From Bin5 sp009843665 (GTDB lineage Bacteria; Chloroflexota; Anaerolineae; Caldilineales; Caldilineaceae): a stretch of DNA of 64,000 nucleotides. Positions 1 through 8,914 of this stretch are shown piece by piece (position 1 is the first letter of the stretch; the number at the start of each line of letters is the position of its first letter). The position numbers were made by a program, and so were the translations under genes. The notes beneath the pieces are model-generated. The model was not told the DNA's origin. It saw nothing but the letters and a program-made list of their open reading frames with translations, and did not search any database. The stretch lies in NCBI GenBank assembly GCA_965220285.1, contig OZ244818.1, forward strand, positions 1,736,001 to 1,800,000, read 5' to 3'.

Positions 1-114
1 GCCGAATAGGCCCGACCGCCCAGAAAGGCAGTGGTCAGTGATCAGTGATCAGTGGTCAGTGAAAGCACAGATTGATGGGTGATTGGCATTGAGAGGAGTG
101 AGGAGAGGGGAGAG
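1..114. repeat. truncated structured repeat plus heptad arrays
   Basis: Bases 1-21 are the last part of the dispersed hairpin element also seen near 4.7, 23.3 and 53.7 kb, cut by the window edge (small hairpin GGGCC-type stem ending in CGACCGCCC). Bases 29-61 are a 7-bp tandem array of CAGTGGT with CAGTGAT variants. Bases 93-114 are a second 7-bp array (GAGGAGT, GAGGAGA, GGGGAGA). No convincing gene is seen between 1 and 262. Confidence 0.7.
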
Positions 115-262
115 TTCGCTCGCCTCGTGGGGTGTCGCTCACTGAATGAGGCTTAGTCGTTGCGAAGTGAGGAGAAAGGCAAGAGTAACTCCCAGGAGCA
201 ACATCAGTGATGAAGTTGTAGCGCCTTACCTCAAAAGGGCGGCACTTGTGGGCGCTCTTCAC

Positions 263-1672
263 TCACCTTTCCAGGGGAAGTTTAAGAGTCACTGCGGCGC
301 CCTGCCCAGGCCCGTCGCTATTTATGGCAGCTGTACCCCCATGCGCTTCCGCCATCGCCCGCGCAATCGCCAGTCCCAGACCTGTGCCGCCTATCCCGTG
401 ACGGTGAGACTGGTCGGTACGGTAGAAACGCTCGAAGACGTTAGGCAGATCGTCCGCTTCGATGCCGATCCCATCATCAGTCACTGCAATAGCCACTGCC
501 CCTTCGCCTTCCAACTTCGCCCTGACCACGACGCGCCCGTTCGCCTCACTGCAACGGATGGCGTTGTTCAGTACGTTGCCCAGCGCCTGCCCTATGCGCA
601 TCCGGTCCAGTGTCATTTCCGGAAGGTCGGCATCGGCCTCAAGCGACAAGGCGACCTGCCGCGCCTGCGCTTGCGGTTGCCAGCGGTCCACCTCCGCGGC
701 AAGCAACTCGTTGAGCGAACACGCTTCAAGAGTGAGTTGCAACTCGCCATGGTCCGTCTCCGCCAGCCAGTTCAGATCCGTGACCAGACCGCGCAGCCTC
801 TCCACCTCCTGAATGATGTGGTCGGACGCGCCCTCAGGCGTCTGCAGCCCGTCGCGCAGGCCTGTTGCCTCCAGTTGTATCACGCTCAAGGGGGTATTCA
901 ATTCATGCGAAACATCGTTGATCAACCGCCTGCGCAGTGCCCGCTGTGTTTCCAGGGTCGAGCTCATTCGGTTGAATGCCGCACTCATCCGTCCCAACTC
1001 GTCCTCGGACGTGACCGGCAGCCGAGTCGTGTCCCCCTGCGCAATCGCCTGTGTCGCCTCCGTCAGCGCCGTCACAGGCGACGTTATCCGCCTTGACAGC
1101 CAGGCCGCCAGCAGGATCGCAACCCCGATCGTCAGCACGCCGCCAACTGCGATGATATACAGCAACGTGCTCAGAAAGCCATGCGACTCCGTCGAAAGAA
1201 AGTTGCCGTTTACGTCCACATAGACATGACCGACGGGGCGGTTCGTAGCCAGATCGAACACCGTCTCGCGGTACCCGTCCAGATCGGGCACGTCTGCGCC
1301 CGCTGTCAACTGGGACAGGTTGTCCTTCACCACCCGCCCATCTTCGCTGGCGACAACGACCCGCACAGCGTCCTGGTGAAAGCGCTCGCCGCCCTCACCT
1401 AGACCTTCTCCGGACCCCTCCTCGTGCGGTGCTTCACTGTAGCTGTATCCGGCCTCGGACAGCGATCCGTCCACCGTATCCCAGCCGCCGGCAGCCGTAT
1501 ACGCCCGGCTCAGACTCCGCGCCAGCCGGCTCGCCTCCTCGCCGCCAATCCGGTCTACGAAGACGCCCAGACTGGATTCGGTCCCATAATAGACCACGCC
1601 AACACCAATCAGCACCGTAAGGAGGATAACGATAGCGTTCGAACCCAGGATCCGCCAGCGCAGCGACATCAC
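263..1672 (-). CDS. membrane sensor histidine kinase
   Basis: Sensor kinase of 469 residues. TM1 lies at about 10-32 and TM2 at about 167-192, flanking an extracytoplasmic sensor domain. A HAMP linker follows (193-245), then a HisKA domain with phospho-acceptor His256 in the motif DVSHELNTPL, then a HATPase_c domain with N box (NVLNNA), G1 (DDGIGI) and G2 (GTGLGL). The kinase should autophosphorylate His256 and pass phosphate to the regulator encoded immediately upstream; the two frames overlap by 4 bp, so they are translationally coupled. The sensor domain has a Ser/Gly/Glu-rich patch (about 80-97) resembling linkers of the nearby lipoprotein. Family assignment is secure; the signal is unknown. 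Confidence 0.95.
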   Translation of the reverse strand: MMSLRWRILGSNAIVILLTVLIGVGVVYYGTESSLGVFVDRIGGEEASRLARSLSRAYTAAGGWDTVDGSLSEAGYSYSEAPHEEGSGEGLGEGGERFHQDAVRVVVASEDGRVVKDNLSQLTAGADVPDLDGYRETVFDLATNRPVGHVYVDVNGNFLSTESHGFLSTLLYIIAVGGVLTIGVAILLAAWLSRRITSPVTALTEATQAIAQGDTTRLPVTSEDELGRMSAAFNRMSSTLETQRALRRRLINDVSHELNTPLSVIQLEATGLRDGLQTPEGASDHIIQEVERLRGLVTDLNWLAETDHGELQLTLEACSLNELLAAEVDRWQPQAQARQVALSLEADADLPEMTLDRMRIGQALGNVLNNAIRCSEANGRVVVRAKLEGEGAVAIAVTDDGIGIEADDLPNVFERFYRTDQSHRHGIGGTGLGLAIARAMAEAHGGTAAINSDGPGQGAAVTLKLPLER

Positions 1673-2346
1673 GGCTCCTCCACTACAAACCTGTAGCCGG
1701 CGCCGTAAACGGTCTCAATCGGTCGGTTGCGGCCCTGGCTGATCTGCTTGCGCAGGCGGGCGATCTGGTTGTCAATGGCGCGGTCGAACCCCTCGAAATC
1801 GTTGTCGAAAGCCAGCTCGATCAGCTGATCACGGGTCAGCACCTGGTTGGGATGGCGCATGAATGCTGAGAGCAGATCGATTTGCGCCTGACTCAGGGGG
1901 ACCGGCTCACCATCCATCGTCACGCTGCGCGTGGTCTCGTTCAGCGTGATGTTGTTGTGCGTCAGGACCTGCTGGACTCTGCCCTTGACGCGGCGCAGTA
2001 CGGCGTCCGCGCGCGCGATGACCTCCTCCGGAGCGAAGGGCTTGACAATGTAATCGTCGGCGCCGCTCTCCAGTCCGATGATCCGATCGTCCTGCGCTTC
2101 TCGGGCCGTCAGCATGATGAGCGGAACGTCCGACTCTCGCCGCAGAATCCGGCACAGCTCCACCCCATCGAGACGCGGAAGCATCAGATCGAGGATGATC
2201 AGGTCCGGTAGCAGGGTGCGTGCCAGTTCCAGGCCGGATTCACCGTCATGGGTAACCTCAGCGCTGAACCCGGCCCGCTCGAAATATACCTTGACCCAGT
2301 TCGCTATTCTCGTATCGTCTTCAACGATCAACACCATACCCCGCAT
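1669..2346 (-). CDS. OmpR/PhoB-family response regulator
   Basis: Protein of 225 residues: an N-terminal receiver domain (acidic pocket E9-D11, phospho-acceptor Asp53 in ILDLMLPRLDG, conserved Lys102 in VKPF) and a C-terminal winged helix ending in the family motif VYGAGYRF. Phosphorylated regulators of this type bind tandem direct repeats as dimers and activate or repress sigma70 promoters. The ATG at 2346 has a GAGGG ribosome site about 6 nt upstream. It is the first gene of the minus-strand pair and faces away from the lipoprotein gene at 2707. An 11-bp-period direct repeat in the shared gap is a natural binding-site candidate. Confidence 0.95.
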   Translation of the reverse strand: MRGMVLIVEDDTRIANWVKVYFERAGFSAEVTHDGESGLELARTLLPDLIILDLMLPRLDGVELCRILRRESDVPLIMLTAREAQDDRIIGLESGADDYIVKPFAPEEVIARADAVLRRVKGRVQQVLTHNNITLNETTRSVTMDGEPVPLSQAQIDLLSAFMRHPNQVLTRDQLIELAFDNDFEGFDRAIDNQIARLRKQISQGRNRPIETVYGAGYRFVVEEP

Positions 2347-2614
2347 CGCCTGCCCTCATAAAACCCAGCTCGCTTCAGCCGCTGGACCCAACTCCACCCC
2401 GTTCACATGATGCACCTGACCCGGAACGCCGCTGGCCGTGTTCGCCATACATTCAGCCAGGTTGGCGCAAGGTAGAGTGGACCGGTTTGCTGACAGAGAA
2501 TCCGACCTGCTTCCGTTTTCCAACCGCCTCTCTAGCGTACACTATCCCGACCTCCTGGTGAAAGCACTGATAGAACACCCTCGGTTCCTTAAAGATCAGT
2601 TTTGGATTTGCCCC

Positions 2615-2651
2615 AATGTGACATATTTGTGACACATTTCACCTCTATCAT
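2615..2651 (+). promoter_or_regulatory. candidate OmpR/PhoB-type operator and promoter
   Basis: Two copies of TGTGACA lie at 2617-2623 and 2628-2634, exactly 11 bp apart, as in Pho-box-type direct repeats. A -10-like TATCAT at 2646-2651 places the repeats over the -35 position, where an OmpR-family activator would replace a poor -35. It sits between the response-regulator gene and the lipoprotein gene. The rest of the gap 2347-2706 shows no convincing gene. Confidence 0.55.
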
Positions 2652-2706
2652 GGGCAGTGTATGAGGGACACGCCCTCAAAAGACCATATTGAAACGAGGT
2701 GAAAAA

Positions 2707-4212
2707 ATGAGACGCAAGGGAACGAAGTTGAGAATGGCGCATACGGTGGCGATACTGGTGCTGATCGTCACGATGATAGTAGCCGCCGGCTGTTCACGGA
2801 GGGGACAGAGCGGCGCCGACCAGAGTGCAGGCAACGTTACGGAAAGCCGCGGCGAAGGCGGAGGAGAAGGCAGCGGCGGGGAGAGTGGAGGTGAGGGCGG
2901 TAGTGAAGGAAGCGAAGGCAGTGAAGGCGGCGCAGCCGGCAGCGAAGAAGGCGGCAGCGCCCTCGCCCTCGACGAGACCTTCGACATGATCCGCGCCGGC
3001 GCTCGCCTGATCATGAGCTACGATGCGGCCGCCAACGCTTTTGTCGGCACCGTCGAGAACACCACCGACGCCACCCTGACCCGGGTACGCATCGAGGTCC
3101 ACCTGTCAAACGGCATCGAGCTCGGTCCCACAACACCGACCGATCTGGCGCCCGGTGAAGTCATGGATATCGTTCTCCCGGCGTCAACGCAGTCCTTCGA
3201 CGGTTGGACGCCCCATGCCGAGGTCGGCGCAAGCGAAGGCGGCGGAGAAGGCAGTGGCGAAGGCAGTGGCGAATCCGGCGGCGAATCCGGCAGCGAATCC
3301 GGCAGCGAATCCGGCAGCGAATCCGGCAGCGAATCCGGCAGCGGGGAGGGCAGCGGCGAGAGTGGAGACCCCTCCAGCCCCATCCTCGCCCTCGACGAAA
3401 GCTGGGACGGCGTCGTCAACGGTGTGAGAACCGCCATGTCCTACGACCCCGCAGCCAGGATCTTCTCAGGCATCGTCGAGAATACGACCGACCAGACCCT
3501 CTGCTTCGTGCAGATCGAGCTGAACCTCAAGCAGGGAACGACGACCGTTGTCGAGCTCGGACCGCAGCCCGTAGGCGACCTGGCCCCCGGCGCCCAGACC
3601 ACCGTCGAGCTGCGCGTCGCCGATGAGCCAACCGCTGTCGGCGTAGCCTACGACGCCTGGGAGATTCACCCGGAGACCTTCGCCTGTGGCGGCCCCGGCC
3701 CTGTCAACACCGAAGGCAGCGGCGGCGAGGGTGGCAGTGAAGCCGGTGGCGAGCAGCATGGCGCTGAAGGTGGCAGCGAGAGCGGCGGCGAGGGCAGTGA
3801 AGGCGGCGCAGCCGGCAGCGAAGAAGGCGGCAACGCCCTCGCCCTAGACGAGACCTTCGACATGGTCCGCGCCGGCGCTCGCCTGATCATGAGCTACGAT
3901 GCGCACAGCAACGCCTTCTTCGGCACCGTCGTGAACACCACCAACGCGACCTTGACCCAGGTACGCATCGAGATCCACCTGTCCAACGGTATCGAGCTCG
4001 GCCCGACAACGCCGGCCGATCTGGCGCCCGGCGCGGCCATGAATGTGATCCTCCACGGATCAGCGCAGCCCTTCGACGGCTGGACGCCCCATGCCGAGGT
4101 GGGCGGCAGCGGCGGCGGTGAAGGTGGCGGCGAAGGTGGCGGTGGTGAAGGCAGCGGCGAGCATGGTAGCGGTGGCGAAGGCAGCGGCAGTGAAGGCAGC
4201 GGCGGCGGCTAA
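2707..4212 (+). CDS. Ser/Gly/Glu-rich lipoprotein with three repeated domains
   Basis: Predicted exported lipoprotein of 501 residues. A basic N terminus and hydrophobic stretch end in IVAAGC, with Cys29 as the lipidation site. Three related domains of about 90 residues each begin with a LALDE-type motif and contain MSYD and NTT motifs, resembling FxLYD-like beta-sandwich modules. Domains 1 and 3 are near-identical; domain 2 is diverged and contains Cys. Linkers are runs of Gly, Ser and Glu. The ATG at 2707 is preferred over an in-frame TTG at 2689 because GAGGTG lies 5 nt upstream of it. A strong terminator follows. Function is unknown; the divergent two-component system suggests co-regulation or sensing at the cell surface. 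Confidence 0.85.
   Translation: MRRKGTKLRMAHTVAILVLIVTMIVAAGCSRRGQSGADQSAGNVTESRGEGGGEGSGGESGGEGGSEGSEGSEGGAAGSEEGGSALALDETFDMIRAGARLIMSYDAAANAFVGTVENTTDATLTRVRIEVHLSNGIELGPTTPTDLAPGEVMDIVLPASTQSFDGWTPHAEVGASEGGGEGSGEGSGESGGESGSESGSESGSESGSESGSGEGSGESGDPSSPILALDESWDGVVNGVRTAMSYDPAARIFSGIVENTTDQTLCFVQIELNLKQGTTTVVELGPQPVGDLAPGAQTTVELRVADEPTAVGVAYDAWEIHPETFACGGPGPVNTEGSGGEGGSEAGGEQHGAEGGSESGGEGSEGGAAGSEEGGNALALDETFDMVRAGARLIMSYDAHSNAFFGTVVNTTNATLTQVRIEIHLSNGIELGPTTPADLAPGAAMNVILHGSAQPFDGWTPHAEVGGSGGGEGGGEGGGGEGSGEHGSGGEGSGSEGSGGG
3268..3342 (+). repeat. in-frame 12-bp repeat in lipoprotein gene
   Basis: Six occurrences of GAATCC at exact 12-bp spacing (3271, 3283, 3295, 3307, 3319, 3331) encode Ser-Glu-Ser-Gly units in the linker between domains 1 and 2. 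Because the unit is a multiple of three, copy changes by slippage would alter linker length without breaking the frame. Confidence 0.85.
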
Positions 4213-4284
4213 AGGCCATAGGTCCCTGTGACGCCTTCAAGTTGGAGTCGAGCGTCGTTGCTCTGTTAGCCAGGTAAGAACAGG

Positions 4285-4323
4285 CGTGGCGCCCCAGATG
4301 GGGTGCCACGTTTGCTTTGTTTC
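4285..4323 (+). terminator. rho-independent terminator after lipoprotein gene
   Basis: An 11-bp stem (4285-4295 with 4300-4310, one G-T wobble) closes a 4-nt AGAT loop and is followed by a T-rich tail TTTGCTTTGTTT. It lies 73 bp after the stop codon at 4212. Confidence 0.85.
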
Positions 4324-4848
4324 AATGGGACGGCATGCTTGAGTCGTTAAAACAATTGCTCAGAGCGGCGCCGTGCACTTCAATGGCAGGAATTAGCAAG
4401 AGTTGTGTCGCAATCCATATGAAAACATACATATATATGGATGACTATATGGGCCATATCAGCAACTCTCTTTTGCGAGCTCAGGTGTTAGTGGCACAGT
4501 TCACAGACTGCGTGCAGACCCAGTTTCAGTCGCCAGGAATCAGCAGCGATTGAATCAGGAAGGAAGCACGGGGGCGCGAGAGAAGTCTCGCGCTTTTGCG
4601 CGCTTGGGAACTGAAGCCGGGAGGAGTGAATCGAAGGCGGGTGTGTGAGCACCTTTCGCTGGCCGCAGACAATCCAACTGTGCACGAAGGTGGGGCTAGC
4701 CAGGAGGGGGGCGTTGCGGGGAGTTCTCCCCGCACAAGGGAGGGCCGAAGGCTCGACCGCCCGGAACTGCAGTGGTTAGTGGTCAGTGGTCAGTGGAGGG
4801 TTGCCGGAGAGAGGCAGTTTGGAGGCGTTGTGAGGGGTTTGGGGAGGA
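4324..4848. other. gene-free stretch with structured repeat copy b
   Basis: No credible coding frame is seen here. At 4705-4762 lies copy b of the dispersed hairpin element: stem TGCGGGGAG/CTCCCCGCA with a TT loop (4715-4734), a second small hairpin, then CGACCGCCC. A CAGTGGT heptad array follows at 4770-4796. Compared with the copies at 23.3 and 53.7 kb, two base pairs at the top of the first stem are changed on both sides, so pairing is kept. Confidence 0.6.
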
Positions 4849-6483
4849 TCAGTCTTCGACCAGTAGCTCGTTGGGGTACATCATGCGCCAGGGGCCGGGC
4901 ATTTCGCCGACGGGTACTTCGACGACGACGGGCCGGTCGGCGGTGAAGGCATCGGTGAGGGCGTCGCGGAGGCTGTCGGCGGAGTGGACGCGGACGCCTG
5001 TGGCGCCGAAGGACTCGACGAAGGCGACGAAGTCGGGATTTTCGAGGTCTGAGGAGATGAGGCGGCCGGCGTAGAGCTCCTTCTGCATGCGGCGTACGTT
5101 GCCGTATGCGCCGTCGTTGAAGATGACGGAAACGGTGTTGATGCCATGCTGCACGGCGGTGGCCAGTTCCATTGCACAGTAGAGGAAGCCGCCGTCACCG
5201 GCGATGGAGAGGACCGGGCGATCGGGGGCGGCTACTTTTGCGCCGAGCGCGGTGGGGAAGCCCCAGCCGAGCGTGCCCTGATAGTTGGGGGTGAGGAATG
5301 TGCGGGGCTGGTATACGGGCATGGCTATGTTGCTGGCGTAGCCGACCTGCGTTAGCTCATCGACGAAGATGCCGTCATCGGGCAGGGTGTCGCGGATGGC
5401 ACGAATGAAGTTGATCTGGGGTTGGAGGGAGTCGAAGAGCTGTTCCATCTCCTTGTGGAGAGCAAGCATTTCTGCGGTGCGGGAAGGGCGTTGGCGGTTG
5501 TGGCGCGCCAGGGCTGGCAGCAGGGCGCGCAGGGCATCCTGGCTGTCGGCCGCGATTGTCACGGCTGCAGGGGCCAGGAAGCTTGAATCCTGCGGCGCGA
5601 TTTCGATGCGGATCAGGGACAGATGGTCCGGACTCTTCCAATCGATTAAGGGCTTGGTCAGGCGTGTGCCGATGGCGACGGCCAGGTCGGCCTGTTCCCA
5701 GAGAGGTTCGCCGGCTGCGAAGGTGTGACTGAATGGATGGCGGCTGGAGAGGATGCCGCGCCCGCGACCGCTGGCGATGACAGGGGCCTGGAGGGCTTCG
5801 GCCAGTGCGCGGACCTCTTCGCTGGCGTCCGTTGCGCCGCCACCGACGAATATCACGGGGTTGCGCGCCTTGCCCATGAGCCGGGCTGCCTCTTCGATGA
5901 TGTCGGCGTCCACTGCTGGCCGGCGCACGGTGAGGGGCGGTGGGCTGTCGCTCATTTCCGCCTTGCCGGCAAGGACGTTCAGAGGCACTTCCAGCCCTAC
6001 GGGCCTTGGGCGGCCTGAACGCATTTCACTGAGCGCGGTAGCCAACAGTTGGGGGAGTTCGCCGGGGCTTTCGGCGCGGCGCGCCCACTTGGTCAGCGAA
6101 CGCATAACTGTCAGCTGATCGGGGATCTCGTGCAACATTCCGTAGCCGCGGCCGATCTGGTCCTGGTGGATCTGGCCGGCGAGGCAGAGTACGGGCGCAT
6201 TGGTGGCGTAGGCGGTTGCGAGCGCGGCGGTGGTGTTGAGAAAGCCGGGGCCGGGCACGACGACATAGACGCCGGTCTTTGCGGAGGCGAGGGCGTAGCC
6301 GAGGGCCATGTAGGCTGCGCCCTGCTCATGGCGGGTATGGATGGCGCGTATCTGGTCGCCGGCATCGTAGACGGCGTTGTAGAAGTGGTCGTTCTGTACG
6401 CCGGGCAGGCCGAAAATCGTGTCGATGCCGTGGGAGAGAAGGCCATGGACAAGCGCTTCGCCGCCGGTACGGATGGTGGTCAT
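4849..6483 (-). CDS. thiamine-diphosphate enzyme, acetolactate synthase-like
   Basis: ThDP-dependent enzyme of 544 residues, the usual length for the acetolactate synthase, benzoylformate decarboxylase and glyoxylate carboligase family. The N-terminal Pyr domain has the cofactor-activating Glu53 in RHEQGAAY. A central FAD/DHAP-type domain covers about 185-330. The C-terminal PP domain has the metal/ThDP motif beginning GDGGF and ending in NDGAYGN. No regulatory small subunit is adjacent and the substrate cannot be read from sequence. Among sugar-acid genes it may be a 2-keto acid decarboxylase or carboligase rather than branched-chain biosynthesis. Confidence 0.85.
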   Translation of the reverse strand: MTTIRTGGEALVHGLLSHGIDTIFGLPGVQNDHFYNAVYDAGDQIRAIHTRHEQGAAYMALGYALASAKTGVYVVVPGPGFLNTTAALATAYATNAPVLCLAGQIHQDQIGRGYGMLHEIPDQLTVMRSLTKWARRAESPGELPQLLATALSEMRSGRPRPVGLEVPLNVLAGKAEMSDSPPPLTVRRPAVDADIIEEAARLMGKARNPVIFVGGGATDASEEVRALAEALQAPVIASGRGRGILSSRHPFSHTFAAGEPLWEQADLAVAIGTRLTKPLIDWKSPDHLSLIRIEIAPQDSSFLAPAAVTIAADSQDALRALLPALARHNRQRPSRTAEMLALHKEMEQLFDSLQPQINFIRAIRDTLPDDGIFVDELTQVGYASNIAMPVYQPRTFLTPNYQGTLGWGFPTALGAKVAAPDRPVLSIAGDGGFLYCAMELATAVQHGINTVSVIFNDGAYGNVRRMQKELYAGRLISSDLENPDFVAFVESFGATGVRVHSADSLRDALTDAFTADRPVVVEVPVGEMPGPWRMMYPNELLVED

Positions 6484-6497
6484 AGACTGGGGAACTT

Positions 6498-6560
6498 CAG
6501 TGGTCAGTAGTCAGTGGTCAGTGGTCAGTAGTTAGTGGTCAGTAGTTAGTATTCAGTGGT
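6498..6560. repeat. CAGTGGT-family heptad array
   Basis: Degenerate 7-bp tandem array (CAGTGGT, CAGTAGT, TAGTGGT, TAGTATT variants) directly upstream of the ThDP enzyme start. It is the longest array of this family in the window. Confidence 0.8.
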
Positions 6561-6649
6561 TTGTGGGGGGACAGGTTGGTAGGGTTTGTTGCGGGCGCGT
6601 TTAAACTGCGCGGCGGCGAATTGCGTGTGGCTGCGGAGTTCGTTGGGGG

Positions 6650-7660
6650 CTATATGTTGAGGGCCGGCGCGCGGCGGGGGGGCGCGAATTGGAGCTCGTT
6701 GAGCTCGACGGCCTCCTTTCTGTAAACCTGGACGCGGTAGGAACCGGTGTCGGGCACGTACATGAGTCCGTCCTCGCTGACGACGACGGACTGCGGCCAG
6801 CGCAGGAGCTTCTGGATTTCGAGTTTGGCCATGTCGCGCAGGCGGTTGGGGTAGGCGTTGGTCATCATGTAGGAGATGGCCACTTTGGAGAGGGTGGCGT
6901 CGCCGATGAACTGCTGCACGTAGCGGCCCTCTTCGTTGAAGAGCTGGACGCGGTTGTTGCCGCGGTCGACGACGTAGATGTCGCCGTGGCGGTCGATGTC
7001 GACGCCGCTGGGGCGATTGAACTCACCGTCGCCGCAGCCGGAGGTCCCGAAGGCCATCTTGAATTCGCCGTCGGCGCTGAACTTCTGGACGCGGTCGTTG
7101 CGCCAGTCGGCGACGTAGACGTCGCCCACTTCGTCGACGGCGATGCCCCAAGGCATGTTGAACTCGCCCTCACCGCAGCCGTAGCTGCCCCAGCCGCCGA
7201 GGAGGCCGCCTTCGCGGGTGAACTTCTGGACGCGGTGGTTGAGGGAATCGACGACGTAGAGATTGCCCTCGGCGTCGAAGGCCATGCCGGCGGGGCCGTT
7301 GAGCTGGCCGGGTTCGCTGCCCTCTTCGCCCCAGCAGTCGATGAACTCGCCCTCGCTGTCGATAATGGTGACGCGATGGAGCGTCTCATCGGTGAGGTAG
7401 AGGTTCTCGTCGGCGTCGGCGAGGATGGTGACCGGCCAGGTGACCTGGCCCGGCTCTTCGCCGTAGATGCCGATGGATCCCAGGTCTGCGTCCTCGGTGC
7501 TGTATTTGCGGATGAGGGCGGTGCCCTCACTGCGGCAGAGGATGAAGAGGCGGTCCTCCTTGCCGAAGGCGAGGTCGATGGGATAGTTGGTCAGCCGCCG
7601 CATTCCCAGCGTCTTGTGGAAGGGGAAGCCGGCGCGTAAGAGACCGTATGGTCTGCCCAC
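6650..7660 (-). CDS. NHL-repeat beta-propeller protein
   Basis: Protein of 336 residues made of repeated NHL units, recognisable by the recurring pattern of a short beta strand, GNLYVVD or GDVYVAD, then NHRVQKF or NDRVQKF, spaced about 45-50 residues. About five or six blades fit a propeller. No signal peptide is evident. Such propellers bind ligands or act as lactonase- or lyase-like scaffolds, but no catalytic residues can be assigned here. The ATG at 7660 follows a good AGGAG-like site (rc of ctcctt). An AGTTTTT heptad array lies just upstream. It may share transcription with the DUF1501 gene. Confidence 0.85.
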   Translation of the reverse strand: MGRPYGLLRAGFPFHKTLGMRRLTNYPIDLAFGKEDRLFILCRSEGTALIRKYSTEDADLGSIGIYGEEPGQVTWPVTILADADENLYLTDETLHRVTIIDSEGEFIDCWGEEGSEPGQLNGPAGMAFDAEGNLYVVDSLNHRVQKFTREGGLLGGWGSYGCGEGEFNMPWGIAVDEVGDVYVADWRNDRVQKFSADGEFKMAFGTSGCGDGEFNRPSGVDIDRHGDIYVVDRGNNRVQLFNEEGRYVQQFIGDATLSKVAISYMMTNAYPNRLRDMAKLEIQKLLRWPQSVVVSEDGLMYVPDTGSYRVQVYRKEAVELNELQFAPPRRAPALNI

Positions 7661-7676
7661 GGTGGAACTCCTTTAT

Positions 7677-7708
7677 GAGTTTCTAGTTTTGAGTTTCTAG
7701 TTTTTAGT
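7677..7708. repeat. AGTTTTT-family heptad array
   Basis: Four 7-bp units (AGTTTCT, AGTTTTG, AGTTTCT, AGTTTTT) ending in AGTG, located just upstream of the NHL gene start. Related arrays lie at 8915, 10662 and 48773. Confidence 0.75.
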
Positions 7709-7758
7709 GAACCCCTGTGTGCGAATGGGCTATGTTATGGGCTGTGAGCGCAACGAGA

Positions 7759-8892
7759 CTAGCTGTATGGGTGGATTTGCTCGAAATGGCCGTTGACGAT
7801 TGGGGTGGGATCGATGCCCATCCACTGTTCGAGTACGGTGCCGTAGACGCCGCGGAAGTCGATAGTATGTTCCATGTCCTCGCCGTGGACCCAGCGGGCG
7901 GGGTCGAGGGAGGGGTATTGGGCGTAGAGGCCGCCCTGGACGCGGTCGCCGATGATGAAGGCGCCACCGCCGGAGCCGTGGTCGGTGCCGCTGGCGTTGT
8001 CGCGGATGCGGCGGCCGAACTCTGTGAAGACGAGCATGGTGACCTCGGAGGAAGCGTTGTGGGCGCGCAGGTCCTCGAAGAAGGCGGTGATGGCGGTGCT
8101 GAGGTCGGCGAGCAGCTTGGGATGGTCGGGGACCTCGTTGGCGTGGTTGTCGTAGCCGCCCTGGGCGGTGTAGAAGACGCGGGTACCGAGCCCGGCGAGA
8201 TGGACGCGGGCGACATCGCGCAGGCTGGTGGCGATGGCGCTGTCGCCGTACTCTACGGTCGAGCTGTAACCTTCTTTGGCTTTCTTGAGCTCGTCGGTGC
8301 CCTGGATGACGTTGAGGCCGGTTTGCGAGAGGTAGTCCATGACGTAGCCGGCGCCGACTTCGTGGCCATACATGCCTTTGAAGACCTCGAGCGCCTGGGT
8401 GCGGCGGCGGGGTTCGTCGATGCCGGTGAGCAGGCCGTAGGTGTCGAGGTCAGCGAAGGAGGTGACGGGGACGCCGGGCACGGCCATGGCTCTGGGCAGG
8501 CCCTGGCCGACGTTGACGCCGGTGAGGACGTTGTGGCCGCCGGGATCCAGCTCCCGGATCATGCGGCCGACCCAGCCTTCGGTGCCGATTTCGATCGGTT
8601 CGCAGGTGTGCCAGATGTCCATGGCGCGGAAGTGGGAGCGGTTGGAGTTGGGGTAGCCGATGCCCTGGACGACGGCAATGTCACCGGCGTCGTACATCTG
8701 CTGCAGGGGCTCGCAGTTCGGGTTCCAGGCAAGGGTATCGTGGATGGGCAGGACTTCGTCTTCTTTGAGGCCCACGACCGGCCTGGAGTCGTAGTAGATG
8801 CCGGCGGTGTAGGGGACGACGGTGTTCATGAAGTCGTTGCCGCCGCTGAGCTGTACGACAACGAGTACGGGGTCTTTTTTGTGGTCGACCAT
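7759..8892 (-). CDS. DUF1501 domain protein
   Basis: Protein of 377 residues matching the DUF1501 family, which is related to the alkaline-phosphatase/sulfatase fold. The start VVVQLSGGNDFMNTVVPY, the later GYPNSNRSHFRAMDIWHT segment, TEFGRR, and the DHGSGGGAF metal-site-like motif are typical. Many relatives carry a Tat signal; none is visible here. The family is nearly always next to DUF1800, as here. Biochemical activity is not established. The ATG has AAAGGAA upstream. The first 12 codons are duplicated at 10604-10639 as part of a tandem duplication. Confidence 0.85.
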   Translation of the reverse strand: MVDHKKDPVLVVVQLSGGNDFMNTVVPYTAGIYYDSRPVVGLKEDEVLPIHDTLAWNPNCEPLQQMYDAGDIAVVQGIGYPNSNRSHFRAMDIWHTCEPIEIGTEGWVGRMIRELDPGGHNVLTGVNVGQGLPRAMAVPGVPVTSFADLDTYGLLTGIDEPRRRTQALEVFKGMYGHEVGAGYVMDYLSQTGLNVIQGTDELKKAKEGYSSTVEYGDSAIATSLRDVARVHLAGLGTRVFYTAQGGYDNHANEVPDHPKLLADLSTAITAFFEDLRAHNASSEVTMLVFTEFGRRIRDNASGTDHGSGGGAFIIGDRVQGGLYAQYPSLDPARWVHGEDMEHTIDFRGVYGTVLEQWMGIDPTPIVNGHFEQIHPYS

Positions 8893-8914
8893 CTTTGTTT
8901 CCTTTCTTAACTGC

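Noticed and set aside
4317..4553. A 78-codon open frame after the terminator
   Set aside because: Starts at TTG within the terminator tail and has unusual composition; no motif or ribosome site.
4849..6483. ThDP enzyme as biosynthetic ilvB
   Set aside because: No small-subunit or other branched-chain genes nearby; sequence only supports the broad family.
7717..8910. A 397-codon open frame on the plus strand
   Set aside because: Antisense shadow of the DUF1501 gene; the minus strand encodes clear family motifs.
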